Assembly: GCA_017417465.1 (NCBI GenBank)
Contig: JAFPZD010000018.1
Span: forward strand, 1 to 43,867
Source of the DNA: Prevotella sp.
Lineage (GTDB): Bacteria; Bacteroidota; Bacteroidia; Bacteroidales; Bacteroidaceae
Direction: 5' to 3'
Length of the DNA: 43,867 nucleotides
This document shows, one piece after another, positions 25,638 through 36,433 of the stretch. The translations under genes were made by a program, and so were the position numbers. The notes below the pieces were generated by a model, which saw nothing but the letters and a program-made list of their open reading frames with translations, did not search any database and had not been told where the DNA came from. Each line of letters starts with the position of its first letter. The first letter of the stretch is position 1.

Positions 25638-26339
25638 ATGAGAGATTCAAACAGCTATGTGGATAGAGAGAAGCAGAGGAGTGCCCTTCGGATGGCATTT
25701 CTCATTTTCTCGTTTTCCCTGTTTCTCAACTTCACCATTTCCTGCTCAGAGGCACACGAACATATAGCCAAAGCCGTGAATCCAGAAGACTCAGTGGCCA
25801 TGATGACCAGCAAGGGCGTCAACACGCTCATCAGCGACTCAGGCGTCATCAAGTACCGTATCGTGACTGAGCGTTGGGACGTCAACATGGCGAAGAACCC
25901 CAGCCGATGGGAATTCATGAAGGGCATCTTCTTCGAGCAGTTCGACGAGCAATTCCACGTTCAGGCTTACATACAGGCCGACACGGCGTGGTATTACGAC
26001 AAGGAACGGCTATGGCACCTGCGCGGACGTGTCAACATCCGTAACAACAATGGCCTCGTCTACACCAGTGAGGAGCTGTTCTGGGATGGACTCAAGCATG
26101 AGTTCTACAGCACCGTCTTTTCTCGTGTGGTCACCAACGAGCGAACGATGGAAGGCTCCTACTTCCGTAGCGACGAGCAGATGAACCACTACTTGGTCAC
26201 TAACTCAAAGGGCTCGTTCCTGGCCAGCGACATGGACGGCTCGGACGACGACACTGCCGCCGATCAGATGCCCGACAGCTTGCAGCCTGAACCCTACGTC
26301 CGTCCTGCAGCCACCAAGCGCCCCGTTTCGCGCTATTAG
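25638..26339 (+). CDS. lptC: LPS-export periplasmic protein LptC
   Basis: 233 residues. The Bacteroidetes LptC form has one N-terminal hydrophobic anchor (M-A-F-L-I-F-S-F-S-L-F-L-N-F, residues 19-32) and a periplasmic beta-jellyroll of the OstA type; strands near Y-Y-D-K-E-R-L-W-H-L-R-G-R-V-N-I carry the recognisable D-x-x-x-x-x-W-x-L-x-G-x-V pattern. It takes LPS from LptB2FG and passes it toward LptA/LptD. A Cys after T-I-S (residue 36) is not a good lipobox. The start codon lies inside purine-rich repeat (25616-25650); a later start at Met19 is possible. The C-terminal tail is acidic and Pro-rich. Confidence 0.85.
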   Translation: MRDSNSYVDREKQRSALRMAFLIFSFSLFLNFTISCSEAHEHIAKAVNPEDSVAMMTSKGVNTLISDSGVIKYRIVTERWDVNMAKNPSRWEFMKGIFFEQFDEQFHVQAYIQADTAWYYDKERLWHLRGRVNIRNNNGLVYTSEELFWDGLKHEFYSTVFSRVVTNERTMEGSYFRSDEQMNHYLVTNSKGSFLASDMDGSDDDTAADQMPDSLQPEPYVRPAATKRPVSRY

Positions 26340-26373
26340 CCTCATAACCCCATTACCTCCACTTTCACTTGAA

Positions 26374-27648
26374 ATGACCTCACTCATCATAGGACTGATT
26401 ATCGCGATGCTATTTTCCGCCTTCTTCTCAGGCATGGAAATAGCCTTCGTGTCGAGCAACCGGTTGCTGGCAGAAGTGTCGCGAGAAGACGACAACAGCT
26501 TGTCGCAGCGGGCTATCTCACTGTTCTATCGCCATCCCAGCAACTTCGTGTCGACCATGCTCGTGGGCAACAATGTGGCACTGGTCATCTACGGCATCCT
26601 CTTCGCACAAATCTTCGATGCGACGCTCTTCAGTGGGCTCGACGATGCCACGAAGGTGACAGCCGACACGCTGCTGTCGACGCTGGTGGTGCTCTTCACG
26701 GGCGAGTTTCTGCCTAAGACCATCTTCAAGTCGAGTCCCAATGCCATGCTCACTTTCTTTGCACCAGCGGCATGGGCGTGCTATGTGGTGCTCTACCCTG
26801 TGTCGCGCTTTGCCACGCTGCTGTCTAAGGGCCTGCTGCGCATCGTTGGCGTACGCATGGACAAGGAGAACGAGGACAAGCTCTTTACCAAGGTCGACCT
26901 CGACTACCTGGTACAGTCAAGCATCGACAATGCTCGCAACGAGGACGAAATCGACGAGGAGGTGCGCATCTTCCAGAATGCCCTCGACTTCAGCGACACC
27001 AAGGTGCGCGACTGCATGATTCCACGCACTGAGATCGATGCTGTCGAGGACACGTGTAGCATTGACGAACTGAAGCAAAAGTTCGTGGAGAGCGGACACT
27101 CCAAAATACTGGTCTATCACGATGACATCGACCATGTGACAGGCTACGTTCACTCGTCCGACATGTTTCGCAATCCTACCGACTGGCGCAAGTGCGTCCG
27201 CACCATCTCCTACGTCCCTGAGACCATGCTCGCCTCGAAGATGATGCACATCCTGCTGTCGCAGAAAAAGTCGCTCGGTGTCGTCGTCGACGAGTTTGGC
27301 GGCACCAGCGGACTCATTTCACTGGAAGACATCGTTGAGGAAATTTTTGGAGATATTGAGGACGAACACGACTCAACGCACTACGTCGCCAAGCGGCTCG
27401 ACAATGGCGAGTATGTGTTGTCGGCACGACTAGAGATTGAAAAAGTGAACGAATTGTTCGACCTCGACCTCCCTGAAAGCGATGACTATATGACCGTCGG
27501 CGGACTCATTTTGCACGAATTTCAGAGCTTCCCAAAACTCAACGAAGTGGTGACAATTGGACGCTTTGAATTCAAAATAATCAAGAATACAGCCACAAAA
27601 ATAGAGATTGTCAGGCTAAAAGTCAACGAAAATGGTAATTTTTCATAA
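26374..27648 (+). CDS. CNNM/CorC-family membrane protein with CBS pair
   Basis: 424 residues, inner membrane. The N-terminal CNNM (DUF21) domain has about four hydrophobic segments in residues 1-150 (F-F-S-G-M-E-I-A-F-V-S near the start is the family motif). Then follow a CBS-domain pair (about 205-330) with the D-C-M-I-P-R-T-E-I-D and V-V-V-D-E-F-G-G-T-S-G-L-I-S-L-E-D hallmarks, and a C-terminal CorC/HlyC domain (about 345-420). Members are implicated in Mg2+ or Co2+ efflux and, in Bacteroidetes, resemble GldE. It lies 34 bp after lptC, probably in the same operon. Confidence 0.88.
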   Translation: MTSLIIGLIIAMLFSAFFSGMEIAFVSSNRLLAEVSREDDNSLSQRAISLFYRHPSNFVSTMLVGNNVALVIYGILFAQIFDATLFSGLDDATKVTADTLLSTLVVLFTGEFLPKTIFKSSPNAMLTFFAPAAWACYVVLYPVSRFATLLSKGLLRIVGVRMDKENEDKLFTKVDLDYLVQSSIDNARNEDEIDEEVRIFQNALDFSDTKVRDCMIPRTEIDAVEDTCSIDELKQKFVESGHSKILVYHDDIDHVTGYVHSSDMFRNPTDWRKCVRTISYVPETMLASKMMHILLSQKKSLGVVVDEFGGTSGLISLEDIVEEIFGDIEDEHDSTHYVAKRLDNGEYVLSARLEIEKVNELFDLDLPESDDYMTVGGLILHEFQSFPKLNEVVTIGRFEFKIIKNTATKIEIVRLKVNENGNFS

Positions 27649-27652
27649 AAAG

Positions 27653-27685
27653 TTGCCGTTATTTCGCGAATAATTAGTAATTTTG
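27653..27685 (+). promoter_or_regulatory. promoter of the PpiD-like foldase gene
   Basis: TTG (27653-27655), 22 bp spacer, TAATTTTG (27678-27685). The spacer is 1-2 bp longer than ideal. The start codon follows at 27741. Confidence 0.65.
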
Positions 27686-27740
27686 CACGCTGATTCTGAA
27701 AGCAAAGAAATATTTAAATAATTAAAAAGCAAAAAATTAA

Positions 27741-29945
27741 ATGGCAGCAATTGGTAAAATCAGAAGCTGGGGGCCGGTGCTCGTTGGTATCATCGCACTT
27801 GCCCTGTTTGGATTTATTGCTGGCGACATGTGGCGTTCCTGCGAAACAACAGGCAACCAGCAGCGTCAGCAGGTAGGTGAAGTATTGGGTCAGAAAATGT
27901 CCTACACAGACTACGAAGGACTGATCCAGGAGTATGAGAACGTTCTCAAGACCATGGGGTACGAGATGAACACTGACGAGCAGCGTAACGAGCTGCGCGA
28001 CTACGTGTGGCAGAACTTTGTTCAGAACACCATCGTCGAGAAGGAGTGCAATAAGCTGGGACTCGCCGTCACCGACGACGAGATGGCTAACGTGCTTAAG
28101 GAAGGAACGAGCCCTGTGCTCTCACAGCTGCGACTTCTGCCGCAGATGCAGCCCGTTCTCACCCAGTTCTTCAACCAGCAGACGGGACGCTTCGACTACA
28201 GTCAGGTGACCTACATCTACGACGCCCTCACACAGCAGCTCTCCAACCCGCAGGCCGCTGAGCAGCTCGCTCAGTTCGACTCGCTTTGGAAGCTCGTCGA
28301 GAAGGTGCTGCGCCAGCAGTTGCTGCAGAACAAGTATCAGAACCTGTTCGCTGGCACCATGCTGTCGAACCCTGTCGCCGCTAAGATGGCTTTCGACGGC
28401 CAGAATACGGAGAGCACCGTTCTGCTCGCTTCGATGCCTTACAGCAGCATCAACGACAACGACATACAGATTGACGACAACGACCTGAAGGCTAAGTACA
28501 ACGCCATGAAGGAGGCTCAGTTCAAGCTCGACCAGGAACTGCGCGACGTTAAGTTCGTGAAGTTCCAGGTGAAGGCTTCCGACAGCGACCGCGCCAAGCT
28601 CCTGGCCACTATGAACGATGCTAGCAACGAGCTGAAGAGCGACTCCGCCATCGTCGAGAACGTCGTGCGCACCCACCAGTCGGAGGTGTCCTACAATGGA
28701 CTCCCCGTCACCCGTGCAGCCCTGCAGCGTATCTCGCCAGACCTTGCCAAGCGCATCGACTCGATGGCTGTTGGTCAGACCACCGCTCCTTTCGAGACTG
28801 GTAACGATAACATTGGCTACACCATGAACGTCGTCAAGCTGCTTGCCAAGACCCAGCAGCCCGACTCCATCGAGTTCCGCCAGATTCGCGTTGGTGGAGC
28901 TACGCCCGACGAGGCCGCCAAGCGTGCCGATAGCATCTACACCGCCCTGAAGGCTGGTGCCGTGTTCGACTCACTCGCAGTGAAGTATGGTGAGAATGCT
29001 GAGAAACAGTGGTTCACCTCTGCAGCCTATCAGAACAACAACACCATCATCGACGATGACTCGAAGCAGTACTTCCGCAGCATCATGTCGCTTGGTGTGG
29101 GCGAGACCAAGAACCTGAAGCTCTCGCAGATGAACATCATCCTGCAGGTCACCAACCGCAAGGCCATGGTCGACAAGTACGATGTCGCACTCGTCCGCCG
29201 CTTTGTTGACTTCAGCGACTCCACAGCTATCGCAGCCTACAACACCTTCAGCCAGTTCGTCAGCGAAAGCCAGACCATCGACGCCCTTGAGGAGAACGCT
29301 CCTAAGTATGGCTACATCGTTGAGAGCGCACGCATTCCCAACACCACCCACTTCATCGCTAACCTGCGTGGTACGCACCCCGCCGTCAAGTGGCTCTTCG
29401 CTGATGCCAAGGTGGGACAGGTGTCACAGCCTTACGACCGCGCCAGCGACCAGAACGGCCGTAGCGACTATATCGTTGTGGTTGCCCTGGAGAAGATTCA
29501 TCCCGTTGGTTACTTCGATCTGGACGCTGTCAACGAGTACGTCAAGAACGAGGTGATGAAGGACAAGAAGTTCGAGCAGCTCGCTGCAAAGCTCAACGGT
29601 GTGAAGTCGGTGGCCGAGGCACAGCAGAAGGGTGCCCGCGTTGACACTATCTCGCAGGTGACCTTCCCCACGCCCGTATCACTGATGGGTCAGCGTGAGC
29701 GCAGCCTCAGTGGTGCCATCGCAGGCACTGACAAGGGTCAGTTCTCAAAGCATGTCGTCAAGGGTGATAATGGCGCATACGTCTTCCAGGTGCTCGACCG
29801 CACTCAGCGTGAGGGTGCACAGTTCGTTGCCAAGAACACTGAGATGCAACAGCAGCAGCAGAACATCCAGGGTGCCTTCCGCAACCTCCTCGGCGACCTC
29901 TACCAGAAGGCCAAGGTGGTCGACAAGCGCTACCTCTTCTTCTAA
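27741..29945 (+). CDS. PpiD/SurA-like peptidylprolyl isomerase
   Basis: 734 residues. A single membrane anchor (V-L-V-G-I-I-A-L-A-L-F-G-F-I-A-G, residues 13-28) with a short cytoplasmic N-terminus gives PpiD topology, with the bulk in the periplasm. A SurA-N-like chaperone domain (about 45-230) precedes a parvulin-type rotamase region (about 375-475: F-R-Q-I-R-V-G, K-A-G-A-V-F-D-S-L-A-V-K-Y-G). The parvulin core is less canonical than in SurA, so isomerase activity is uncertain. It would assist folding of exported and OM proteins, which fits its position after the OM protein and lptC genes. It has its own promoter and ends at a strong terminator. Confidence 0.88.
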   Translation: MAAIGKIRSWGPVLVGIIALALFGFIAGDMWRSCETTGNQQRQQVGEVLGQKMSYTDYEGLIQEYENVLKTMGYEMNTDEQRNELRDYVWQNFVQNTIVEKECNKLGLAVTDDEMANVLKEGTSPVLSQLRLLPQMQPVLTQFFNQQTGRFDYSQVTYIYDALTQQLSNPQAAEQLAQFDSLWKLVEKVLRQQLLQNKYQNLFAGTMLSNPVAAKMAFDGQNTESTVLLASMPYSSINDNDIQIDDNDLKAKYNAMKEAQFKLDQELRDVKFVKFQVKASDSDRAKLLATMNDASNELKSDSAIVENVVRTHQSEVSYNGLPVTRAALQRISPDLAKRIDSMAVGQTTAPFETGNDNIGYTMNVVKLLAKTQQPDSIEFRQIRVGGATPDEAAKRADSIYTALKAGAVFDSLAVKYGENAEKQWFTSAAYQNNNTIIDDDSKQYFRSIMSLGVGETKNLKLSQMNIILQVTNRKAMVDKYDVALVRRFVDFSDSTAIAAYNTFSQFVSESQTIDALEENAPKYGYIVESARIPNTTHFIANLRGTHPAVKWLFADAKVGQVSQPYDRASDQNGRSDYIVVVALEKIHPVGYFDLDAVNEYVKNEVMKDKKFEQLAAKLNGVKSVAEAQQKGARVDTISQVTFPTPVSLMGQRERSLSGAIAGTDKGQFSKHVVKGDNGAYVFQVLDRTQREGAQFVAKNTEMQQQQQNIQGAFRNLLGDLYQKAKVVDKRYLFF

Positions 29946-29984
29946 GTTCTACAGAACTGAGAGTAAGGAAACATCCTTAAACCC

Positions 29985-30019
29985 AAAATCCGAACCGCTC
30001 TACGGTTCGGATTTTTTTT
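29985..30019 (+). terminator. Rho-independent terminator of the foldase gene
   Basis: A perfect 13-bp stem (29985-29997 with 30003-30015, arm core ATCCGAACCG) and a 5-nt loop, followed by T residues to 30019. It lies 40 bp after the stop. Confidence 0.95.
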
Positions 30020-30046
30020 GAGAAGTAGTATGGTAGCTAATCTGAA

Positions 30047-30279
30047 CTAAATACTCTGCAAGGCACTATCCTCCCATACATGTGACAATGTAAACGTCTG
30101 TTGGCAACGCCCACATGTTTTGCTGATGGCATCGTGAACAATCTTTACCGATTGGTAGCTATAACTGTTTTGGTGGTATATAGTTTCCAATTGGTGGGGG
30201 TAATTGCCAATACTGCCGTCATCTGTGCTAAACGGTCGAGAATAGTCGTAAAGTCCAAAGGGTGCTAGCTTTCAGTCAT
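30047..30279 (-). pseudogene. frameshifted small zinc-ribbon-like gene
   Basis: From ATG at 30279 the frame reads M-T-E-S and stops. If one base is restored in the short A-run after the third codon, it continues as M-T-E-K-L-A-P-F-G-L-Y-D-Y and runs open for 77 codons to the TAG at 30047-30049. The rest of the chain has natural composition and includes C-G-R-C (a CxxC pair) and ends W-E-D-S-A-L-Q-S-I. The 233-nt length is one less than a multiple of three. I do not recognise the family. Options: a true frameshift pseudogene, a sequencing or assembly error, or a recoded gene. It lies downstream of mltG on the same strand. Confidence 0.5.
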
Positions 30280-30377
30280 CACTCATTAACCATCAGGTGC
30301 CTCAGAGCAGCATGAAGTGGTTTGCACACAGTGCCTGTCACTTTATGCGGTTGGCCTACTACCATATCTTCTGACAT
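30279..30377 (-). other. 32-codon micro-ORF overlapping the frameshifted gene
   Basis: An ATG-to-TGA frame of 32 codons starting M-S-E-D-M-V-V-G-Q-P and ending R-H-L-M-V-N-E. Its TGA shares one base with the ATG of the next frame (TGATG), an arrangement typical of translational coupling. No homology is recognised and it may be chance or the remains of a longer gene. Apart from this ORF and the frameshifted gene, the 30020-30468 spacer shows nothing else I can identify. Confidence 0.25.
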
Positions 30378-30468
30378 GACGAACTACGCCCCAGTAAACG
30401 GCCATCTTTTTCTCGTGACACACTTTGACGCTCTAGAGGTGCATTGTTTTGGAGAAAATCTTCACTTC

Positions 30469-31494
30469 TCACTTGATTCCTCGCTCGTTCAGCGCCTGCT
30501 GGTAGCGGCGGGCATTGGCCATGTGTTCGCTGAGGGTGCGTGCGAAGTTGTGAGTGCCTGAGAAGTCCTCCTTGGCACACATGTAGAGGTAGTCGTGGTG
30601 GGCGGCGTTGAGCACGGCGTCAAGGGCGGCAGTGCTCGCCACGCGGATGGGACCCGGTGGCAGGCCTTTGTAGCGGTAGGTGTTGTAGGGGCTGTCGACG
30701 GTGAGGTGCTTGTTCAGGATGCGGCGCAGTGCGAAGTCCTTCAGTGCGAACTTCACCGTTGGGTCGGCTTGCAGGAGCATGCCTTTGTGCAGACGGTTAA
30801 GGTACATGCCTGCAATCATCGGCTTCTCGCCATCGTTGGCTGTCTCCTCGTCGATGATGCTGCCCAGGGTGGCCACCTCGACGGGTGTCAGCCCGATGGC
30901 CTCGGCCTTCTGCTGGCGCTCCTTTGTCCAGTAGCCGTCGTGCTCTTTCTGCAGACGGTCGATCAGGCGGTCGATGCCCATGTTCCAGTACACCTCATAG
31001 GTGTCAGGGATGAAGAGGGCAGGGATGGTGGCAAGCGAAAAACCGTGCTGGGCGCAGAACGCCGAGTCGAGCAGGGCATTCGCGATAGTAGCACTGTCGA
31101 GCATCAGTCGTTGCGACAGCTGCTTGGCCATGCGCTCCATGGTGCGTGCTGGTGGGACGGTGAGCATGACGGGCGTCTGCTGGGCGTTCTTCAGCTTCTT
31201 AAACACATCGATGGCCGTTTCGCCGGGCTTCAGCACGTAGTGTCCGGTGTGCAGGCGTGTGGCGTATTCGTAATGGTTGGCGAGTGTGCGGAAGGCGCAC
31301 ATGCCGTGGCTTGTGGACATCGTGTCGAGCTTCACATAGACGGAGTCGGCAGTGTCGTCGTTGTCGATGTAGAGCGATTTGTTACTGTCGCCACGCAGGA
31401 AACCGGTGAAGAAGAAATAGTAGGCGATGGCCACACAGCAGAGCAGGCAGACAAAGGCTGCTGCGAGATAGTATTTGGTCTTGATGGTGCTCAT
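30469..31494 (-). CDS. mltG: endolytic transglycosylase MltG
   Basis: 341 residues, inner-membrane anchored (Y-L-A-A-A-F-V-C-L-L-C-C-V-A-I-A-Y-Y, residues 9-26), periplasmic YceG/MltG domain. It cleaves nascent glycan strands and so sets glycan length. A LysM-like segment (about 75-115: H-Y-V-L-K-P-G-E-T-A-I-D-V) precedes the catalytic region with G-S-I-I-D-E-E-T (211-218), where E217 aligns with a conserved Glu of the family, and L-Q-A-D-P-T-V-K, L-P-P-G-P-I and N-F-A-R-T follow. Length is usual. A -7 box lies 28 bp upstream. Confidence 0.95.
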   Translation of the reverse strand: MSTIKTKYYLAAAFVCLLCCVAIAYYFFFTGFLRGDSNKSLYIDNDDTADSVYVKLDTMSTSHGMCAFRTLANHYEYATRLHTGHYVLKPGETAIDVFKKLKNAQQTPVMLTVPPARTMERMAKQLSQRLMLDSATIANALLDSAFCAQHGFSLATIPALFIPDTYEVYWNMGIDRLIDRLQKEHDGYWTKERQQKAEAIGLTPVEVATLGSIIDEETANDGEKPMIAGMYLNRLHKGMLLQADPTVKFALKDFALRRILNKHLTVDSPYNTYRYKGLPPGPIRVASTAALDAVLNAAHHDYLYMCAKEDFSGTHNFARTLSEHMANARRYQQALNERGIK

Positions 31495-31522
31495 TTGAAC
31501 ATGTTTTTTTCGTAATCGGCTG

Positions 31523-31530
31523 CAAAGGTA
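31523..31530 (-). promoter_or_regulatory. -7 box for mltG
   Basis: Minus strand TACCTTTG, 28 bp upstream of the ATG at 31494. No clear -33 element. Confidence 0.55.
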
Positions 31531-31590
31531 CGGAATATTTGGGAGGTAAAAAAGGAAAAAGTCGAAAAAGTAAAAAGGTAATGAAGTTAA

Positions 31591-34791
<3,201 letters not shown>

Positions 34792-34951
34792 GATGAAAGA
34801 TGAAAGATGAAAGATGAAAAATGAAAGATGGAAGAAGATGAAATATGAAAGCGGATTGTTTGGCGTTTTCGGACTGAAGCGTTTTAGGACTGCTCCTCAT
34901 TTTTCATCTTGCATCTTTCTTCTTTCATTTTTCATTTTTCATCTTTCATTT
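34792..34951 (+). repeat. inverted pair of GATGAAA repeats around the esterase start
   Basis: Left arm 34792-34850 is a purine-rich series of GATGAAA (period 7) that starts right after the beta-galactosidase stop and contains the esterase start codon. Right arm 34896-34951 is the near reverse complement (CATCTTTCATTTTTCATTTT and on), and encodes the signal-peptide core L-L-S-F-F-I-F-H-L-S-F. Together they could form an mRNA hairpin of about 55 bp that includes the start codon. Confidence 0.8.
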
Positions 34952-35923
34952 ACAACCGCATGGGCGCAGCAGCGGTTCCATAAGGAGATGCCTGCTGGCA
35001 ACTACAGCGGTATCTGCCCCTTAGGTGACAACCGCTATGCCGTGGTCAGTGACAAGTCGGCTGACGACGGCTTTTTCGTCTTCCACATCGCCATCGACAG
35101 CGTCCGCCAGCGCATCACCTCGCTCACCAACGAGGGCTACCGCACCAGCGGAGAGACAAACCGCGACATGGAGGCCATCTGCTACCGTCCGTCATCGCGT
35201 ACCTTATTTGTTGCGGGCGAGCGCGACAACGAGGTCTATGAATACACACTCGACGGCCAGCGCACGGGACGCCGTCTGCAGATGCCCGACTACATCCGCA
35301 AAGCAAGCCACAACTACGGCATCGAGGCACTCTGCTACGACAGCATCGCCCACCGCTTCTTTCTTACCACCGAGCGCCCACTGCCTGGCGATTCGCTGCT
35401 GCGCATACAGGCGTTCAACGATGATTTGCAGCCCGCTGGGGGATTCTTTTACAAGCCCGACGCACCGATCAGCCGTAAGTACTTCCACGGTGTGTCTGAG
35501 TTGTGCGCCCTGGCCGACGGGCGTCTTCTTGTGCTCGAGCGCCAATTGCGCGTGCCTCGTTTGAAGGTGGGCGCCAAGAGCGTCGTAAGGGTTTATGAGG
35601 TGGTGCTGGAAAACCCGGATATTCCGGATAATCCGGAAAACCCGGAAACTCCGGAAATTCCGGAAAACCCGGATAATCCGGAGAACCCCGATAATCCTGC
35701 GGCCCCCGATGGGCACATTATAGCCGCATCCTCTAAAGTCCTAGCCGAGAAACGGCTGTTGTTAGAGTTTCGTACGCGTTTGACGCTTACCTCTCGAAAG
35801 TTTGCAAATTACGAGGGTCTCTGCCAGCCGCAGCCAGGTCTGCTGCTTTTGGTTGCCGATTCGCAGAATCGTTATAAAGGCATCCTTCGCGATTGGTTGA
35901 AGGTGCTTATGATTGATAATTGA
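34814..35923 (+). CDS. secreted esterase-like protein of the phytase-like family
   Basis: 369 residues. Signal peptide: long basic N-region then L-L-S-F-F-I-F-H-L-S-F-T-T-A-W-A (cleaved near residue 51). The mature part has the esterase-like/phytase-like beta-propeller pattern (Pfam Phytase-like): N-Y-S-G-I-C-P-L, Y-A-V-V-S-D-K-S, R-D-M-E-A-I-C-Y, Y-G-I-E-A-L-C-Y, V-S-E-L-C-A-L, N-Y-E-G-L-C. Substrate is unknown. A tripeptide repeat of acidic-N/T/I-Pro (codons 35611-35703) is inserted before the last blade. The start is ambiguous: ATG 34814 or in-frame ATG 34838, both inside the GATGAAA repeat. It follows the beta-galactosidase gene by 22 bp, so probably an operon. Confidence 0.8.
   Translation: MKNERWKKMKYESGLFGVFGLKRFRTAPHFSSCIFLLSFFIFHLSFTTAWAQQRFHKEMPAGNYSGICPLGDNRYAVVSDKSADDGFFVFHIAIDSVRQRITSLTNEGYRTSGETNRDMEAICYRPSSRTLFVAGERDNEVYEYTLDGQRTGRRLQMPDYIRKASHNYGIEALCYDSIAHRFFLTTERPLPGDSLLRIQAFNDDLQPAGGFFYKPDAPISRKYFHGVSELCALADGRLLVLERQLRVPRLKVGAKSVVRVYEVVLENPDIPDNPENPETPEIPENPDNPENPDNPAAPDGHIIAASSKVLAEKRLLLEFRTRLTLTSRKFANYEGLCQPQPGLLLLVADSQNRYKGILRDWLKVLMIDN
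35611..35703 (+). repeat. 9-bp repeat with TCCGGA palindromes coding for E/D-N-P tripeptides
   Basis: Ten 9-bp units, most with (T/C)CCGGA at exact 9-bp spacing (for example 35623, 35632, 35650, 35659, 35677). They encode N-P, D-I-P, D-N-P, E-N-P, E-T-P, E-I-P and so on, an extended acidic Pro-rich linker in the esterase. Confidence 0.9.
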
Positions 35924-36069
35924 TTTCCTACAACCAGCAGCCCCATTCCGTAAACCTTCTTGCTTTAAAGTAGGGGCATCGGTTGACCTCCGGCAGTTAA
36001 CCCTTCCTTTCTACAACAAAGGTAAGCAAAAACTGTGATATCTCTTCATTCTAAAAGGGCAAACAATGC

Positions 36070-36144
36070 CGCAGTTTTATCAAACAGAGGCGCAGTTTTA
36101 TCAAACACTGACACAGTTTTATCAAACATTGGCATTGTTTTAAC
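36070..36144 (+). repeat. 21-bp tandem repeats in a convergent spacer
   Basis: Three copies of CGCAGTTTTATCAAACA plus four variable bases (36070-36090, 36091-36111, 36112-36132) and a degenerate fourth. In one frame they read as a seven-residue A-V-L-S-N repeat within a 94-codon ORF (36035-36319), but I see no support for that ORF being a gene. Confidence 0.85.
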
Positions 36145-36248
36145 TTTATCCCGTACTTTACGACCTAAAACTCAGGCCCATCGTAACCTTAACCCAGCAG
36201 ATTTCATTGGAAGATCTCCGACTGGTGATGAAAACTCCTCAACTTCCG

Positions 36249-36366
36249 CATGTAATGAGCGCCCAATGCATCTAACTTGTTTCTCCTCTACACATGTAAT
36301 GAGCGCCCAATGCATCTAACTTGTTTCTCCTCTACACATGTAATGAGCGCCCAATGCATCTAACTT
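36249..36366 (+). repeat. 44-bp direct tandem repeat
   Basis: Two full copies (36249-36292, 36293-36336) and 30 bp of a third, perfect among themselves; each contains CATGTAATGAGCGCCCAATG. The copies are contiguous with no spacers, so this is not a CRISPR array. It lies between convergent genes; the rest of 35924-36433 shows no gene that I can support. Confidence 0.9.
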
Positions 36367-36389
36367 ATCCCCTTCTACTGGAGAACTTT

Positions 36390-36432
36390 GGAGAAGTCTT
36401 TTACGATTGTTGTTACTGACAACCAATTTGGG
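36390..36432 (+). repeat. copy 2 of the dispersed intergenic repeat (diverged)
   Basis: GGAGAAGTCTTTTACG, then TTGTTGTTACTGAC, then CCAATTTGGG align with the reverse complement of 43552-43593 (GGAGGTCTCTTACGG, TTGTTTCTAATGAC, CCAATTTGGG) with scattered differences. It ends just before the GH43 stop codon. Confidence 0.55.
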
Positions 36433-36433
36433 A

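Noticed and set aside
34793-34807. Earlier ATGs in the GATGAAA repeat as esterase starts
   Set aside because: ATG 34793 is in frame but meets a stop after five codons; 34800 and 34807 are out of frame.
36035-36319. 94-codon frame with A-V-L-S-N heptad repeats
   Set aside because: It is produced by the 21-bp and 44-bp tandem repeats, which read equally well in other frames; no promoter or conserved-looking segment supports it.
36249-36366. Possible CRISPR array
   Set aside because: The 44-bp copies are directly adjacent with no unique spacers, and no cas gene is present.
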